This document shows positions 1-9,900 of a stretch of DNA of 64,000 nucleotides, in pieces (within the stretch, counting starts at the first letter, position 1; each line of letters begins with the position of its first letter). The stretch lies in contig NZ_JACCDD010000001.1 of NCBI RefSeq assembly GCF_013415115.1, positions 558,001 through 622,000 of the forward strand, read 5' to 3'. The notes under the pieces are model-generated. The model searched no databases. It saw only the letters and a list, made by a program, of their open reading frames with translations, and was not told the origin of the DNA. The stretch is from Vreelandella zhaodongensis (GTDB taxonomy: Bacteria; Pseudomonadota; Gammaproteobacteria; Pseudomonadales; Halomonadaceae). A program made the translations under genes and the position numbers.

Positions 1-1558
1 GCAGATTGTTGCGGCTTTCCCAATCTAAGGAATCCACATTTAAGAACTCACGTGCTTGCTCTGCCATGGTGGGTACTACCGGTGCAAGGTATACCATCAG
101 TTGGCGGAACAAGTTGATGCCCACTGAGCATATTTCAAGGACCTCTGTATCGTGGCCTTCTTGCTTGGCCAGTGCCCAGGGGGCTTTGTCGGCGATATAG
201 GTATTGGCTTCATCGGCCAGTTCCATAATTTTGCGCATGGCACGGCTGAATTCGCGTGCCTCAAAGTCGTCAGCAATACCGTCACCAGCAGCAATAAAGC
301 GGGCAACCATCTGGGGTTCAGCGCAGTGTTCCGCTAGCTTACCGTTACCTAGTTTTTTCACGAAGCCCGCACAGCGGCTGGCGATGTTCACTACCTTGCC
401 AACTAGATCAGAATTCACCCGAGCAGCAAAGTCTTCTAGGTTGAGATCTAGGTCATCGACCTTTGAGGTGAGTTTTGCCGCAAAGTAGTAACGCAAGTAC
501 TCGGGGTTTAAATACTCAGCGTAAGTCGACGCTTTAATAAAGGTGCCGCGAGACTTGGACATCTTGGCGCCATCAACGGTTAGAAAGCCATGGCAATTAA
601 CCGCAGTGGGCGTGCGCAGCTCGGCACCGTGGAGCATGGCAGGCCAAAACAGTGCATGGAAATAAACGATGTCTTTACCAATGAAGTGGTATATCTCGGC
701 GGTGGAATCTTTTTGCCAAAAGCTATCAAAATCAATGCCATCGCGATCACAAAGATTTTTAAAGCTGGCTAGGTAGCCAATCGGAGCATCAAGCCATACA
801 TAAAAGTATTTACCGGGGGCATCGGGAATTTCAAAACCGAAGTAGGGCGCGTCCCGGGAGATATCCCATTCGTTAAAGCCCGACTCAAACCACTCCATTA
901 GTTTATTGCGGATTTGCGGCTGTACGTGACCATCGTTAATCCATTGCTGAAGAAACTCAGCAAAGTCAGGCAGCTTGAAAAAATAGTGAGTAGAGCTACG
1001 CACTTCAGGGGTGGCCCCTGATATAGCGGAAACCGGATTAATTAAGTCGGCGGGTGTATAGGTGGCGCCACATTTCTCGCAATTATCACCGTATTGGTCA
1101 TCAGCACCACACTTTGGGCAGGTTCCCTTAATGAAGCGGTCGGCTAGGAACAAGCCTTTCTGGGGATCAAACATTTGCTCAATATCGCGGGTAGCAATAT
1201 GGCCTTTGTCGCGCAAGCGGGTGTAAATTAGCTCGCTAAAATAGCGGTTCTCATCTGAGTGCGTCGAGTGGTAGTTATCAAAACCAACGCCAAAACGGGC
1301 AAAGTCTTCCTGATGATCCTGGGACACACGTGCGATCAATGCTTCCGGTGTGATGCCCTCTTGCTCGGCGCGCAACATGATGGCAGTACCATGGGCATCA
1401 TCTGCACAAACGTAGTAGCACTGCTGGCCACGACTTTTTTGAAAACGCACCCAAATGTCGGTTTGGATGTACTCAAGCAGGTGACCCAGGTGAATGGCTC
1501 CATTTGCATAGGGGAGCGCGCTCGTCACCAGGATGTTGCGCGGGGCAGTATTAGACAT
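1..1558 (-). CDS. metG: Methionyl-tRNA synthetase, C-terminal part cut by window edge
   Basis: Class I aminoacyl-tRNA synthetase that charges tRNA-Met in the cytoplasm. The reverse strand reads open from ATG at 1558 to the window edge, giving about 519 residues of an enzyme usually near 680. The HIGH-type signature is HLGH at residues 23-26 (1481-1492). The KMSKS loop is exact at residues 332-336 (551-565). Between them is a zinc knuckle of two Cys-x2-Cys pairs near residues 146-163. The family N-terminus (SALPYANG) directly precedes HLGH. The missing C-terminal end would hold the rest of the anticodon-binding domain and any dimerisation domain. The Shine-Dalgarno is weak (GGAA about 12 nt upstream), and the 98-nt leader contains hairpins. 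It is probably co-transcribed with the small upstream gene. Confidence 0.97.
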   Translation of the reverse strand, partial: MSNTAPRNILVTSALPYANGAIHLGHLLEYIQTDIWVRFQKSRGQQCYYVCADDAHGTAIMLRAEQEGITPEALIARVSQDHQEDFARFGVGFDNYHSTHSDENRYFSELIYTRLRDKGHIATRDIEQMFDPQKGLFLADRFIKGTCPKCGADDQYGDNCEKCGATYTPADLINPVSAISGATPEVRSSTHYFFKLPDFAEFLQQWINDGHVQPQIRNKLMEWFESGFNEWDISRDAPYFGFEIPDAPGKYFYVWLDAPIGYLASFKNLCDRDGIDFDSFWQKDSTAEIYHFIGKDIVYFHALFWPAMLHGAELRTPTAVNCHGFLTVDGAKMSKSRGTFIKASTYAEYLNPEYLRYYFAAKLTSKVDDLDLNLEDFAARVNSDLVGKVVNIASRCAGFVKKLGNGKLAEHCAEPQMVARFIAAGDGIADDFEAREFSRAMRKIMELADEANTYIADKAPWALAKQEGHDTEVLEICSVGINLFRQLMVYLAPVVPTMAEQAREFLNVDSLDWESRNNL

Positions 1559-1596
1559 GGTGAGTGATGATTCCGGTTAGGCGGTACAAATGAAGA

Positions 1597-1621
1597 CGGC
1601 GAAGGGGAGTAAGCTTCGCCG
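1597..1621 (-). promoter_or_regulatory. Hairpin in the metG leader
   Basis: Perfect 8-bp inverted repeat (CGGCGAAG / CTTCGCCG) with a 9-nt spacer, lying between the small gene at 1658-1939 and metG. It has no T-run, so it is not a convincing intrinsic terminator. A second weaker stem (GTTAC/GTAAC) lies just upstream in the transcript. It could be an RNA processing or stability element. Confidence 0.4.
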
Positions 1622-1657
1622 GTAACGTTACTGTGATATGTGTAACAGTTTAAAACA

Positions 1658-1939
1658 CTAGTAGAGCGCTTGCTCTTCTTGAACCACTTCTCGCAGCAGC
1701 TCAAGGAAAAGTTTATCTGCTTCAGAGTGCTCAGCCGAGTCTTCGGGTATATGCACGCTGGTAGTATCAGAGATTTCATTCGCAATGCGAGCCATTACCG
1801 CTGGGCTATTGCCTTCGGTTAGCTCCTGGCGTGCAATCGCAAGCGACTGTTCGAGAATTTTTGGGTCTTGTAGCAACTTGCGAATGAAGCCGCGTAGTTC
1901 ATTGATAATACGTGTTTTTTGAATTTCTGAAGCGGACAT
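1658..1939 (-). CDS. Small uncharacterised protein (93 aa) upstream of metG
   Basis: I do not recognise this family. The start ATG at 1939 is chosen because AAGGAG (1947-1952 on the reverse strand) precedes it at 7-nt spacing. An upstream extension of 13 codons lacks such a site. The product is soluble, acidic towards its C-terminus and predicted largely helical, with a basic N-terminal helix (residues 8-22) and a Glu-rich end. There is no signal peptide, membrane segment or Cys motif. It lies 99 bp upstream of metG on the same strand and downstream of the acyltransferase gene, so it is likely part of that transcript. Its leader has two competing stems that can cover the ribosome-binding site. 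Confidence 0.75.
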   Translation of the reverse strand: MSASEIQKTRIINELRGFIRKLLQDPKILEQSLAIARQELTEGNSPAVMARIANEISDTTSVHIPEDSAEHSEADKLFLELLREVVQEEQALY

Positions 1940-1943
1940 TAGG

Positions 1944-1986
1944 GGTCTCCTTAAGACCACGCTTGGCGAAAACGCCAAGCGAGACC
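1944..1986 (-). promoter_or_regulatory. Structured leader covering the RBS of the small gene
   Basis: On the reverse strand GGTCTC (1981-1986) can pair with GAGACC (1944-1949), whose GAG belongs to the AAGGAG Shine-Dalgarno. Inside lies a perfect 8-bp hairpin with an AAAA/TTTT loop (1961-1980). A second, mutually exclusive local stem GGTCT-TAAGG-AGACC (1944-1958) also involves the Shine-Dalgarno. There is no T-run, so a terminator for the upstream gene is less likely than translational control. Confidence 0.45.
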
Positions 1987-2067
1987 AATCAATAGTTTGA
2001 CCATAGCACTTTTTTAACGGCTGAGCATGCTCTGCCTACCCGTTTGGCGTCAGTAAGTTAGCCAGGG

Positions 2068-3249
2068 CTATAGGCTTAAACGTCCTGCTTTGTGCTTCAC
2101 TGGATTGGCATATTGCTCTAGCCAATAGGGCTGAAGCGCTTTTGGAACGCTAGCCAGTTTTGCTTTGAAACGCTCTCTATCTTGGCGTGTAATTGCCTTC
2201 CGAGCTACCAGTTCAGGGGCTTCGCCCAGTGCTTCTAAGGCGAGATAATGGCTTGGAAACAGGCGGTAGCCACCGATGACCTGGCGATCAATTTCTGCTG
2301 CGACTTCATCAGGTGTCGCCATGTCAGACCCTACTGGGCTTCCAAAGCGTAGCTGGACTCTGCCTTTTGAGCCGGTGATTCCAGACACAATAGAACGGAT
2401 ATCCTCAAACTCACTTTTGGCATAACTACCTTGAGTGGCAATGTCGTGCAGTTCTTGAGCTTTCTGCAGGTCGCAAGGATCATACTCATAGCTGATGGAG
2501 ACGGGCACCAGCTTGAGCTCGGCAATGGCGTCGCCAAATACCATGTCACGCTCTGCGTGGCGTCTGGCCATCGTTAGCATTTTGATGATGGCTGGATCCG
2601 TTTTATCAATACCGCTTTTTGCACGTCCTTCACGCTGAGCCATCCAGATAGAGTGTTGATCAAGGGTGATTGAGTGGCGTATGTAAGCAGAAAGCTGCTG
2701 ATAAGCTGCCAGCATGGCTCGTTTACCACGGGCGCTACGCGGGACGATAAAGCTCTTGTTTAAGCGCATTAAATCTGTGACGTATGGCTTTTTCAGCAGA
2801 TTGTCGCCAATCGCGATTCGCACCGTATCGCGGTCAGCCTGATACAACGCGTAGTTGACAAACGCGGGATCCAGCGAAATATCGCGGTGGTTGCCGATAA
2901 ACAGGTAGGCGCTATCATCGTCCAGCTTATCAAGCCCACTGACTTCAAAGGCGTCTGTGGTGGTGCGAATCATGCGCTCCATGTAATGTGCGATGCGCAT
3001 TTGAAAATCGCGAACAGTAGTCACGTCTTTCACTTCGCGTCGAATGGCATGACCAGCGAGCGCACGGGCAATAGGGGGAGCCCACTTGGCCATGCGCGGC
3101 AACCTGAAGCGAGTCAGAGCGTCTAAAAGCTCGCTGTCATGAGACAAGCGTTTAAGGACGTCAGACACCTCGTGATCCATGTAAGGGCGAATATCTGCCC
3201 AAGGGTCGTTGGCAGTGTCAGCGTTGGGTGCGTTATTGTGTTGAGTCAT
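2068..3249 (-). CDS. PlsC/PlsB-like glycerolipid acyltransferase (393 aa)
   Basis: Predicted 1-acyl-glycerol-3-phosphate-type acyltransferase acting at the inner membrane on phospholipid precursors. The acyltransferase core begins near residue 110. It has a catalytic block NHRDISLDP at residues 120-128 and a downstream REGRAK block equivalent to the family's EGxR. The usual block I is HX4D, but here the Asp residues sit at H+2 and H+6 (H121, D123, D127). This defines a subgroup or a shifted catalytic pair. There is no obvious signal peptide; an extra helical region of about 100 residues precedes the core. The ATG at 3249 is preferred over a longer frame that would run back into the upstream rdgC. 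The two genes lie 55 bp apart and are probably co-transcribed. The substrate is not determinable from sequence. Confidence 0.8.
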   Translation of the reverse strand: MTQHNNAPNADTANDPWADIRPYMDHEVSDVLKRLSHDSELLDALTRFRLPRMAKWAPPIARALAGHAIRREVKDVTTVRDFQMRIAHYMERMIRTTTDAFEVSGLDKLDDDSAYLFIGNHRDISLDPAFVNYALYQADRDTVRIAIGDNLLKKPYVTDLMRLNKSFIVPRSARGKRAMLAAYQQLSAYIRHSITLDQHSIWMAQREGRAKSGIDKTDPAIIKMLTMARRHAERDMVFGDAIAELKLVPVSISYEYDPCDLQKAQELHDIATQGSYAKSEFEDIRSIVSGITGSKGRVQLRFGSPVGSDMATPDEVAAEIDRQVIGGYRLFPSHYLALEALGEAPELVARKAITRQDRERFKAKLASVPKALQPYWLEQYANPVKHKAGRLSL

Positions 3250-3304
3250 GCGATCCGTTGGATATAAGCAAAAAAATCGGTTCACAGCAGCAAAACTCTG
3301 AGAG

Positions 3305-4243
3305 TTAGGTTCCTTGCTGCGCTGCGGGTTCCCGCTGAGCTTCACCGCCTAGCCACTCTAGCAAGCGGGTGATGTCATCGGATAGCGCTTGTGCCATCAA
3401 AATAAAGTCCGTTTCCAGGCGTGCAAGCGCATCATCACCGTCATCTGCATGGTCGGCTTCTTCAATTAAGGCGTCACCAAAACGCAATGATTTAAGCGCC
3501 AAATCATCGTGGAGCACAAAGCTTAAGCGGCCTTCTAGGCTAACGGCGAGTTTGCTAGCCTGGCGCCCGCTCTCAAGCAATTGCTGAATCTCGTCGCTGT
3601 CCAGGTCAACTTGGCGGGCGCGTAACACGCCGTCATCACCTTTTGCTTTTAACTCGACTTGATCGCCTAGCTGTAGGTCGGTGGGGCGGCTGGCTGGATC
3701 GCCAAGCCATGTCGTCATGGCGCGAATAGGCAGCGTTTGAGTGGCCAATGGTGTGGCTTTTAAGCTACCTAGCGTTTCACGCAACAGGTCAAGTATATCT
3801 TCTGCCCGTGTGCGGGAACTGGCGTTTATGCCGATGAGCTGGCGACGGGTGTCCCACCACAGATCAACTTTCTGGCTGCGCACAAATGCGCGTGGCATCA
3901 GCTCTTCAGTGACTTGCTCTTTTAGCGCTGTTTTTTCTTTACGAGTTACTTTGCGACCCTCGCTGGCTTCAATGTCAGCGACTTTGTCATCGACTTCCTC
4001 TTTAATCACTGACGCTGGTAGTAAGCGTTCTTGGCGCAGTGCAGATAGAAGCCTGTGGCCCTGGATCTCATGTAACCGCTGTCCACTACCTAAGCGTCCC
4101 GCTGGGGCAGTCCATCCTAAACGGCGTGCATCTGCATTGCCCAGCGGCTTTGCTGCATGCTCGTCTAGCGCATTCGTTAATGTGTGAGCATCTAGCTCAG
4201 GCGCGCCATGGAGGCGATATAGATGTAGGTGCTTAAACCACAT
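3305..4243 (-). CDS. rdgC: Recombination-associated protein RdgC
   Basis: RdgC is a ring-forming dsDNA-binding protein that limits RecA filament activity; it is nucleoid-associated and cytoplasmic. The protein is 312 residues from the ATG at 4243, close to the usual 303. It begins with the family's diagnostic start MWFKHLHLYRL, which fixes the start 10 codons inside the longest frame. A Lys/Glu-rich central stretch (VTRKEKTALKEQVTEELMPRAF) and the following SQKVDLWW segment are also typical. It is transcribed with the downstream acyltransferase. The thioesterase is divergent upstream. Confidence 0.93.
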   Translation of the reverse strand: MWFKHLHLYRLHGAPELDAHTLTNALDEHAAKPLGNADARRLGWTAPAGRLGSGQRLHEIQGHRLLSALRQERLLPASVIKEEVDDKVADIEASEGRKVTRKEKTALKEQVTEELMPRAFVRSQKVDLWWDTRRQLIGINASSRTRAEDILDLLRETLGSLKATPLATQTLPIRAMTTWLGDPASRPTDLQLGDQVELKAKGDDGVLRARQVDLDSDEIQQLLESGRQASKLAVSLEGRLSFVLHDDLALKSLRFGDALIEEADHADDGDDALARLETDFILMAQALSDDITRLLEWLGGEAQREPAAQQGT

Positions 4244-4399
4244 GTCACCAATCCTATTCAAAAGGTGGCACATTATGGCGAAACCAAGCCTTTCCTACCA
4301 GCGTATTAGGGTTATGCTAAATGTTGCATGAGTTTTAAACTTGTGTTTGATTCCTTCTTTGAAATACTGCTTAACAAATTGACAAATAAAGAGGTGGGT

Positions 4400-4834
4400 A
4401 TGTCTGAATCAATTTCCAGTGTGGCGCTGCGAGTGCGTGGTTATCATTTAGATGGCTACGGGCATGTGAATAACGCACGTTACCTAGAATTCATGGAAGA
4501 GGGCCGCTGGGCATTTTTTGATGAGCAATCGCGCTTGATCAATCAGCTTAAGCAATCTGGGAAAGCATTTGTGGTCGTTAATTTAAATATTGATTATCGC
4601 GCGGCCGCGGTTCAAGGCGATGATCTGAAAGTTTTGACCGGCATGATAGAAGTGGGCGAGCGAAGCGCCATTTGCCACCACCGAATTGTGAGGGAAGATG
4701 GCGTGCTGGTTGCCCAGGCAGATCTAACCTTTGTGCTGCTAGATTTACAGGCAAATAAAGCAGCTCCTATTGAAGGCGATGTGCGTGTGGCATTAACAGA
4801 GCTCCTGGTTGGCAAAGAGGCTTTTTCAGCGTAA
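4400..4834 (+). CDS. Acyl-CoA thioesterase of the hotdog (4HBT) family
   Basis: Short 144-residue single-hotdog protein expected to hydrolyse acyl-CoA thioesters in the cytoplasm as a homo-oligomer. The family signature D-x2-GHVNNARY is present, with Asp18 and GHVNNARY at 21-28, followed by a long helix. The strand pattern after residue 57 (VVVNLNIDYRAAAV) is also characteristic. The start at 4400 is set by GAGGTGGG just upstream. An in-frame ATG at 4328 lies in AT-rich leader without a good ribosome site. It resembles YbgC/FcbC-like enzymes, but the physiological acyl chain cannot be told from sequence. It is divergent from rdgC and 152 bp upstream of gyrA. Confidence 0.88.
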   Translation: MSESISSVALRVRGYHLDGYGHVNNARYLEFMEEGRWAFFDEQSRLINQLKQSGKAFVVVNLNIDYRAAAVQGDDLKVLTGMIEVGERSAICHHRIVREDGVLVAQADLTFVLLDLQANKAAPIEGDVRVALTELLVGKEAFSA

Positions 4835-4986
4835 ATCGCAATGGCGGCCTCACTGACTGCCCTTGGTGCTTATGCAGTGGTATGATGGCGTTGTATCTGC
4901 GCGCCGCCTTGTGGTGATATTAAGGGCGGTATTTTAAGCGCTTTCAACTCTCGCAGTGCCAATGCAGTGCAAAGGATCTGACTTTC

Positions 4987-7716
4987 ATGGGTGACATCGC
5001 CAGAGAAATCTTGCCCGTCAATATTGAAGACGAGCTCAAACAGTCGTACCTCGACTATGCGATGAGTGTCATTATCGGTCGCGCGCTCCCTGATGTGCGT
5101 GACGGCCTCAAACCAGTTCACAGGCGTGTGCTTTTTGCCATGCACGAGCTGGGCAATGACTGGAATAAACCGTACAAGAAGTCGGCGCGTGTCGTCGGCG
5201 ATGTCATCGGTAAATACCACCCGCATGGTGATAGTGCGGTTTATGACACCATTGTTCGTATGGCTCAGCACTTTTCCATGCGCCACGTGCTGGTGGATGG
5301 TCAAGGTAACTTTGGCTCGATCGACGGCGATAACGCGGCTGCCATGCGTTATACCGAGGTGCGCATGGCGCGCCTTGCCCACGAGCTGCTGGCTGACCTG
5401 GAAAAAGATACGGTCGACTGGGTCGATAACTACGACGGTACCGAGCGTATTCCAGCAGTGCTGCCGACCAAAGTGCCGAACCTGTTAATCAACGGGTCGT
5501 CGGGCATCGCGGTAGGTATGGCGACTAATATCCCGCCTCACAACATGCGCGAAGTCATCGCCGGTTGTCTTGCGCTTATTGACGATTATACGCTCACCGT
5601 CGATGACCTGATGGAGTATATCCCAGGGCCTGATTTTCCGACGGGCGGCATTATTAACGGCCGTGCGGGGATACTTGATGCGTACCGCACAGGGCGTGGG
5701 CGGATTTATGTGCGCGCCTGCCATACCATTGAGCATGATGATAAGAGTGGTCGTGACCATATCATCATCACTGAACTGCCATATCAGGTGAATAAAGCGC
5801 GGCTGATTGAAAAAATCGCTGAGCTGGTCAAAGAGAAAAAAATCGAAGGCATTGCCGAGCTTCGCGATGAGTCAGATAAAGATGGTCTACGCGTCGTTAT
5901 CGAGATCAAGCGCGGCGAGTCTGGTGATGTGGTCGTTAATAACTTGTTTGCTCAAACACAGCTACAAAATGTGTTTGGCATCAACATGGTCGCGTTGGAA
6001 AACGGTCAGCCCCGCACTCTGAACCTCAAAGAGATGCTTGAGGCGTTTATTCGCCACCGCCGTGAAGTGGTTACTCGGCGCACCTTGTATGAATTGAAAA
6101 AGGCGCGTGAGCGTGGTCATTTATTGGAAGGCTTGGCAGTTGCCATCTCCAATATTGATGAAGTTATTGAGCTTATTAAGGCATCTCCAAATGCCGCAGA
6201 AGCACGCGAAAAGCTGCTCGCAAAAACGTGGCAACCTGGTCAGGTAACCGCCATGCTGGAGCGTGCAGGGGCGACATCGTGCAAGCCGGAAGAGCTGGGT
6301 GAAGGCTTTGGCCTAAATACTGCGGCGACAGAATATCGGCTTTCGCCGGCTCAGGCTCAAGCGATTCTGGAGCTTCGTCTGCACCGCTTAACAGGGCTTG
6401 AAACCGAAAAGCTGCTGGATGAATACCTCTCGATCCTTGAAAAAATTGCTGAATTCTCTGAAATTCTGGCCTCTCCCGATCGTTTGATGGAAGTGATCCG
6501 AGAAGAGCTGCACGCTGTGCGTGACCAGTTTGCCGATGATCGCCGCACGGAAATTCAGGCTAGCCACCTTGACCTGTCGATTGAAGATTTGATCGCAGAA
6601 GAAGACATGGTGGTCACGGTATCCCGCTCTGGTTACGCCAAGACTCAGCCGCTATCTGATTATCAAGCTCAGCGTCGCGGTGGCCGTGGTAAGTCAGCAA
6701 CCGCGATGAAAGATGAGGATGTTATTGAGCATTTGCTGGTGGCATCGACCCATGACACCGTGCTGCTGTTTTCTAATCGTGGCAAGGTTTACTGGCTGAA
6801 AGTGTATGAAATGCCCAATGCCAGCCGTGGCTCTCGCGGTAAGCCATTAGTGAATATGCTGCCTCTGGAAGAGGGTGAAGCGGTTAACGCCATTTTGCCG
6901 GTACGTGATTACGATCCAGAGCACTACATCTTCTTCGCTACTGCAAAAGGTACGGTCAAGCGTACCAGTCTTGAGCAGTTCTCCCGCCCGCGTAGCGTTG
7001 GCTTGATTGCTATTGATCTGGAAGAGGGCGATCGCTTGGTGGGGGCTGCCATTACGTCGGGCACTGATCACGCCATGCTGCTCTCTTCTAACGGTAAAGC
7101 GATCCGCTTTGAAGAAGGCAATGTGCGCGCCATGGGCCGCACCGCTCGCGGTGTACGCGGTATGCGCCTGGCGGGTGAAGCTGAAGTCATTAGCTTGATC
7201 ATACCGAAGAGCCAGCAAATCGACGCAGAAGATGACAGCGAAGCAGAAGTTGATACGCAGGCTGTCGCAGCAGAAAATGCTCAAGCGGAAGGTCAGATCT
7301 ATATTCTCACGGCAAGTGAGAATGGCTACGGTAAGCGTACGCGCCTGGAGGAGTTCCCGCTACGCGGTCGAGGTGGGCAGGGTGTCATTGCGATGCAAAC
7401 CAGTGAGCGTAATGGTTCCCTGGTAGCAGCAATGCAGGTCTATGACAGTGACGAAATGATGCTGATCACTGATCGCGGTACCTTGGTTCGTACTCGGGTT
7501 GAAGAGGTGTCGACGACATCGCGTAATACCCAGGGCGTTATGCTGATTCGCTTGGGTAAAGAAGAGAAGTTAGTCAAAACTGTCCGTGTGGATGAGCCTG
7601 CAGAAACAGACGTTTTTGAGTCAGATGCTTCAGAAGCAGATGCACTTGAATCAGGCGAGCAAGGCAACACTGACGATGGCGCACAGGAACCGGGAACCGA
7701 TGACACGTCATTATAA
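4987..7716 (+). CDS. gyrA: DNA gyrase subunit A
   Basis: Breakage-reunion subunit of the type IIA topoisomerase that introduces negative supercoils. It has 909 residues. The catalytic tyrosine is Tyr122 (AMRYTEVRM, with Arg121). The quinolone-resistance region keeps Ser83 and Asp87, so it shows no classical resistance change. The GyrA box is QRRGGRGKS near residue 565, followed by the beta-pinwheel repeats. An acidic insertion of about 28 residues interrupts the pinwheel (7210-7293), and an acidic tail follows. Both are more extended than in E. coli. The 3' end overlaps serC by 17 bp, which indicates co-transcription and possibly coupled translation. Confidence 0.98.
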   Translation: MGDIAREILPVNIEDELKQSYLDYAMSVIIGRALPDVRDGLKPVHRRVLFAMHELGNDWNKPYKKSARVVGDVIGKYHPHGDSAVYDTIVRMAQHFSMRHVLVDGQGNFGSIDGDNAAAMRYTEVRMARLAHELLADLEKDTVDWVDNYDGTERIPAVLPTKVPNLLINGSSGIAVGMATNIPPHNMREVIAGCLALIDDYTLTVDDLMEYIPGPDFPTGGIINGRAGILDAYRTGRGRIYVRACHTIEHDDKSGRDHIIITELPYQVNKARLIEKIAELVKEKKIEGIAELRDESDKDGLRVVIEIKRGESGDVVVNNLFAQTQLQNVFGINMVALENGQPRTLNLKEMLEAFIRHRREVVTRRTLYELKKARERGHLLEGLAVAISNIDEVIELIKASPNAAEAREKLLAKTWQPGQVTAMLERAGATSCKPEELGEGFGLNTAATEYRLSPAQAQAILELRLHRLTGLETEKLLDEYLSILEKIAEFSEILASPDRLMEVIREELHAVRDQFADDRRTEIQASHLDLSIEDLIAEEDMVVTVSRSGYAKTQPLSDYQAQRRGGRGKSATAMKDEDVIEHLLVASTHDTVLLFSNRGKVYWLKVYEMPNASRGSRGKPLVNMLPLEEGEAVNAILPVRDYDPEHYIFFATAKGTVKRTSLEQFSRPRSVGLIAIDLEEGDRLVGAAITSGTDHAMLLSSNGKAIRFEEGNVRAMGRTARGVRGMRLAGEAEVISLIIPKSQQIDAEDDSEAEVDTQAVAAENAQAEGQIYILTASENGYGKRTRLEEFPLRGRGGQGVIAMQTSERNGSLVAAMQVYDSDEMMLITDRGTLVRTRVEEVSTTSRNTQGVMLIRLGKEEKLVKTVRVDEPAETDVFESDASEADALESGEQGNTDDGAQEPGTDDTSL

Positions 7717-8803
7717 CTTTTGTGCAGGGCCTGCGGCCCTGCCTGTCGCAGTACTAGAGCGCGCACGTAATGAGCTGCTGGATTACCAAGGGCGCGGTCT
7801 GTCGGTGATGGAGATGAGTCACCGCAGCGATGAATTTGTTGCGATTGCTGAGCGTGCTGAGGCCGACCTGCGTGATCTGCTGGGTATCCCCAGTCATTAC
7901 AAAGTGCTTTTCTTGCAGGGTGGGGCCAGCATGCAGTTTGCAATGCTGCCCATGAACTTGCTTGGGCAGGGTGGTAGTGCCAACTTCATCCAGACGGGCA
8001 TCTGGGGTAAAAAAGCCATCAGTGAGGCTAAACGGCTAGGGTTTAACTGCCACTTGGCGGCGAGTAGTGAGGCTAACGGTCATACGGCGGTGCCTAATGA
8101 AGATGTGCTGTCGATAAGCAGCGATGCCGCCTACTTGCATTACACCTCAAATGAAACCATTGGTGGTCTTGAGTTTGACTATACGCCAAAGGTTCAGCGT
8201 GCTGATGGAGCACGTGTGCCGCTGGTTTGTGATATGTCATCAAACATTCTATCCGGCCCTATTGATGTCACGCAGTTTGGGGTGATTTATGCGGGTGCGC
8301 AAAAGAATATCGGACCGGCTGGCTTAACGTTGGTCGCTGTTCGTGAAGACTTGCTTGGCAACGCGCCAGGCAATATTCCGTCGCTATTTGACTATCAAAT
8401 GCTTGCGGACGCAGGTTCTATGGTAAATACGCCGCCTACCTTTGCATGGTACTTGGCAGGCCTTGTTTTCCAGTGGTTAAAAGATGATATCGGCGGCTTA
8501 GAGGCGATGGATGCTATTAACCAGCGCAAAGCGGAGAAGCTTTACGCTGCTATCGATGCCAGTGATTTTTACACTAACCCGATTGTTGGTCGTAACCGCT
8601 CTCGTATGAACGTTCCGTTTGTGCTAGCCGATGCCAGTTTAGACAGTGCGTTCTTACAAGAAGCTGATGAAGCGGGGCTTCTTAACCTAAAGGGGCATCG
8701 TAGTGTTGGTGGTATGCGCGCAAGTTTATATAACGCGGTGCCTGAAGAGGCTGTTGATGCGTTAATCGCCTTTATGGCGGATTTTGAACAACGAAGAGGC
8801 TAA
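7700..8803 (+). CDS. serC: Phosphoserine aminotransferase
   Basis: PLP enzyme converting 3-phosphohydroxypyruvate to phosphoserine (serine pathway) and acting in pyridoxine synthesis. It has 367 residues from ATG 7700, which begins [15 protein letters not shown], the normal family start. The longer frame reaching back to 7586 lies entirely within gyrA. The PLP-binding lysine sits in [10 protein letters not shown]. The C-terminal [14 protein letters not shown] motif is intact. The start codon lies inside the gyrA 3' end with AGGAA about 11 nt upstream. It is followed 5 bp later by pheA, in the serine-aromatic order known from related bacteria. Confidence 0.97.
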   Translation: MTRHYNFCAGPAALPVAVLERARNELLDYQGRGLSVMEMSHRSDEFVAIAERAEADLRDLLGIPSHYKVLFLQGGASMQFAMLPMNLLGQGGSANFIQTGIWGKKAISEAKRLGFNCHLAASSEANGHTAVPNEDVLSISSDAAYLHYTSNETIGGLEFDYTPKVQRADGARVPLVCDMSSNILSGPIDVTQFGVIYAGAQKNIGPAGLTLVAVREDLLGNAPGNIPSLFDYQMLADAGSMVNTPPTFAWYLAGLVFQWLKDDIGGLEAMDAINQRKAEKLYAAIDASDFYTNPIVGRNRSRMNVPFVLADASLDSAFLQEADEAGLLNLKGHRSVGGMRASLYNAVPEEAVDALIAFMADFEQRRG

Positions 8804-8808
8804 CCATC

Positions 8809-9900
8809 ATGTCCGATACGCCGATTAATTTAGACGACTTACGTCAACGTATCGACCAGTTGGATGGCGATATTCTGCGCTTGATTAGTGAGCGCGCCAA
8901 CTGCGCCCAGCAGGTGGCACACGTTAAGCTTGCTCAAGATAAAGACGCTGTGTTCTATCGCCCTGAGCGAGAAGCGCAGGTATTGCGCCGTATCATGTCG
9001 TTAAACCAAGGCCCGTTAGATTCTGAGGAGATGGCTAGGCTGTTTCGCGAGATCATGTCGGCATGTTTAGCGCTAGAGCAGCCGGTCAAAGTTGCCTATT
9101 TAGGTCCTGAAGGCACCTTTACCCAGCAAGCAGCGCTTAAGCACTTTGGTGAGAGTGCCGTTAGCATGCCCATGGCGGCGATTGATGAAGTGTTTCGTGA
9201 AGTCGAGGCTGGTGCTGTTCATTACGGTGTTGTGCCAGTAGAAAACTCCACTGAAGGGGTGGTAAACCATACGCTCGACACCTTCATGGATTCCTCGATC
9301 AGAATTTGCGGTGAAGTCGTTTTGCGTATTCATCACCACCTTCTGATTAGTGAAACGACGCGTCGCGATAAAGTATCTCGGGTTTATTCCCACCCGCAAT
9401 CGTTCGGCCAATGCCGCAAATGGCTAGATGCTCACTATCCGCATGCGGAACGGGTTCCTGTTTCTTCCAATGCAGAGGCTGCCAAGCTAGTAAAAACCGA
9501 ATGGCATAGCGCAGCCATTGCAGGTGATATGGCGGCCAAGCTATACGGCTTAGAGCGAATAGCCGATAAGATTGAAGACCGCCCCGACAACTCCACGCGT
9601 TTCTTAATCATTGGCAACCAGGATGTGCCGATGTCGGGGGACGATAAAACGTCGATTGTCGTGGCTATGCGCAACCAGCCAGGTGCGCTGCATGATCTGC
9701 TGGAGCCTTTCCATAGGCACCGCATTGATTTGACCCGCATTGAAACGCGCCCTTCGCGTACTGGTGTATGGAACTACGTTTTCTTTATTGATTTCAAAGG
9801 CCACCGCGATGAACCTGAAGTGGCGGCTGTGCTTGAAGAGATTAAGTTGCGCGCTTCTGAGCTGCGTGTGCTTGGTTCCTACCCCTTGGGCGTGCTGTGA
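8809..9900 (+). CDS. pheA: Bifunctional chorismate mutase / prephenate dehydratase (P-protein)
   Basis: Makes phenylpyruvate from chorismate via prephenate. Its 363 residues hold three domains in order: an AroQ chorismate mutase helix bundle (about 6-90, with LRQRIDQLD), a prephenate dehydratase domain (about 93-270, with YLGPEGTF and the catalytic NSTRF-type motif RPDNSTRF), and a C-terminal ACT domain (about 283-360). The ACT domain includes GALHDLL and an ETRPSR variant of ESRP, the Phe-binding feedback site. The start is ATG 8809 with AGAGG upstream. The stop codon overlaps the GTG start of tyrA-aroA by 4 bp (GTGA), a typical coupling junction. Confidence 0.97.
   Translation: MSDTPINLDDLRQRIDQLDGDILRLISERANCAQQVAHVKLAQDKDAVFYRPEREAQVLRRIMSLNQGPLDSEEMARLFREIMSACLALEQPVKVAYLGPEGTFTQQAALKHFGESAVSMPMAAIDEVFREVEAGAVHYGVVPVENSTEGVVNHTLDTFMDSSIRICGEVVLRIHHHLLISETTRRDKVSRVYSHPQSFGQCRKWLDAHYPHAERVPVSSNAEAAKLVKTEWHSAAIAGDMAAKLYGLERIADKIEDRPDNSTRFLIIGNQDVPMSGDDKTSIVVAMRNQPGALHDLLEPFHRHRIDLTRIETRPSRTGVWNYVFFIDFKGHRDEPEVAAVLEEIKLRASELRVLGSYPLGVL

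Noticed and set aside
1560-1657. T-box or SAM-type riboswitch before metG
   Set aside because: No T-box sequence, no terminator/antiterminator and no SAM core; just short stems.
5215-5260. Quinolone-resistance mutation in gyrA
   Set aside because: Ser83 and Asp87 are both the sensitive-type residues.
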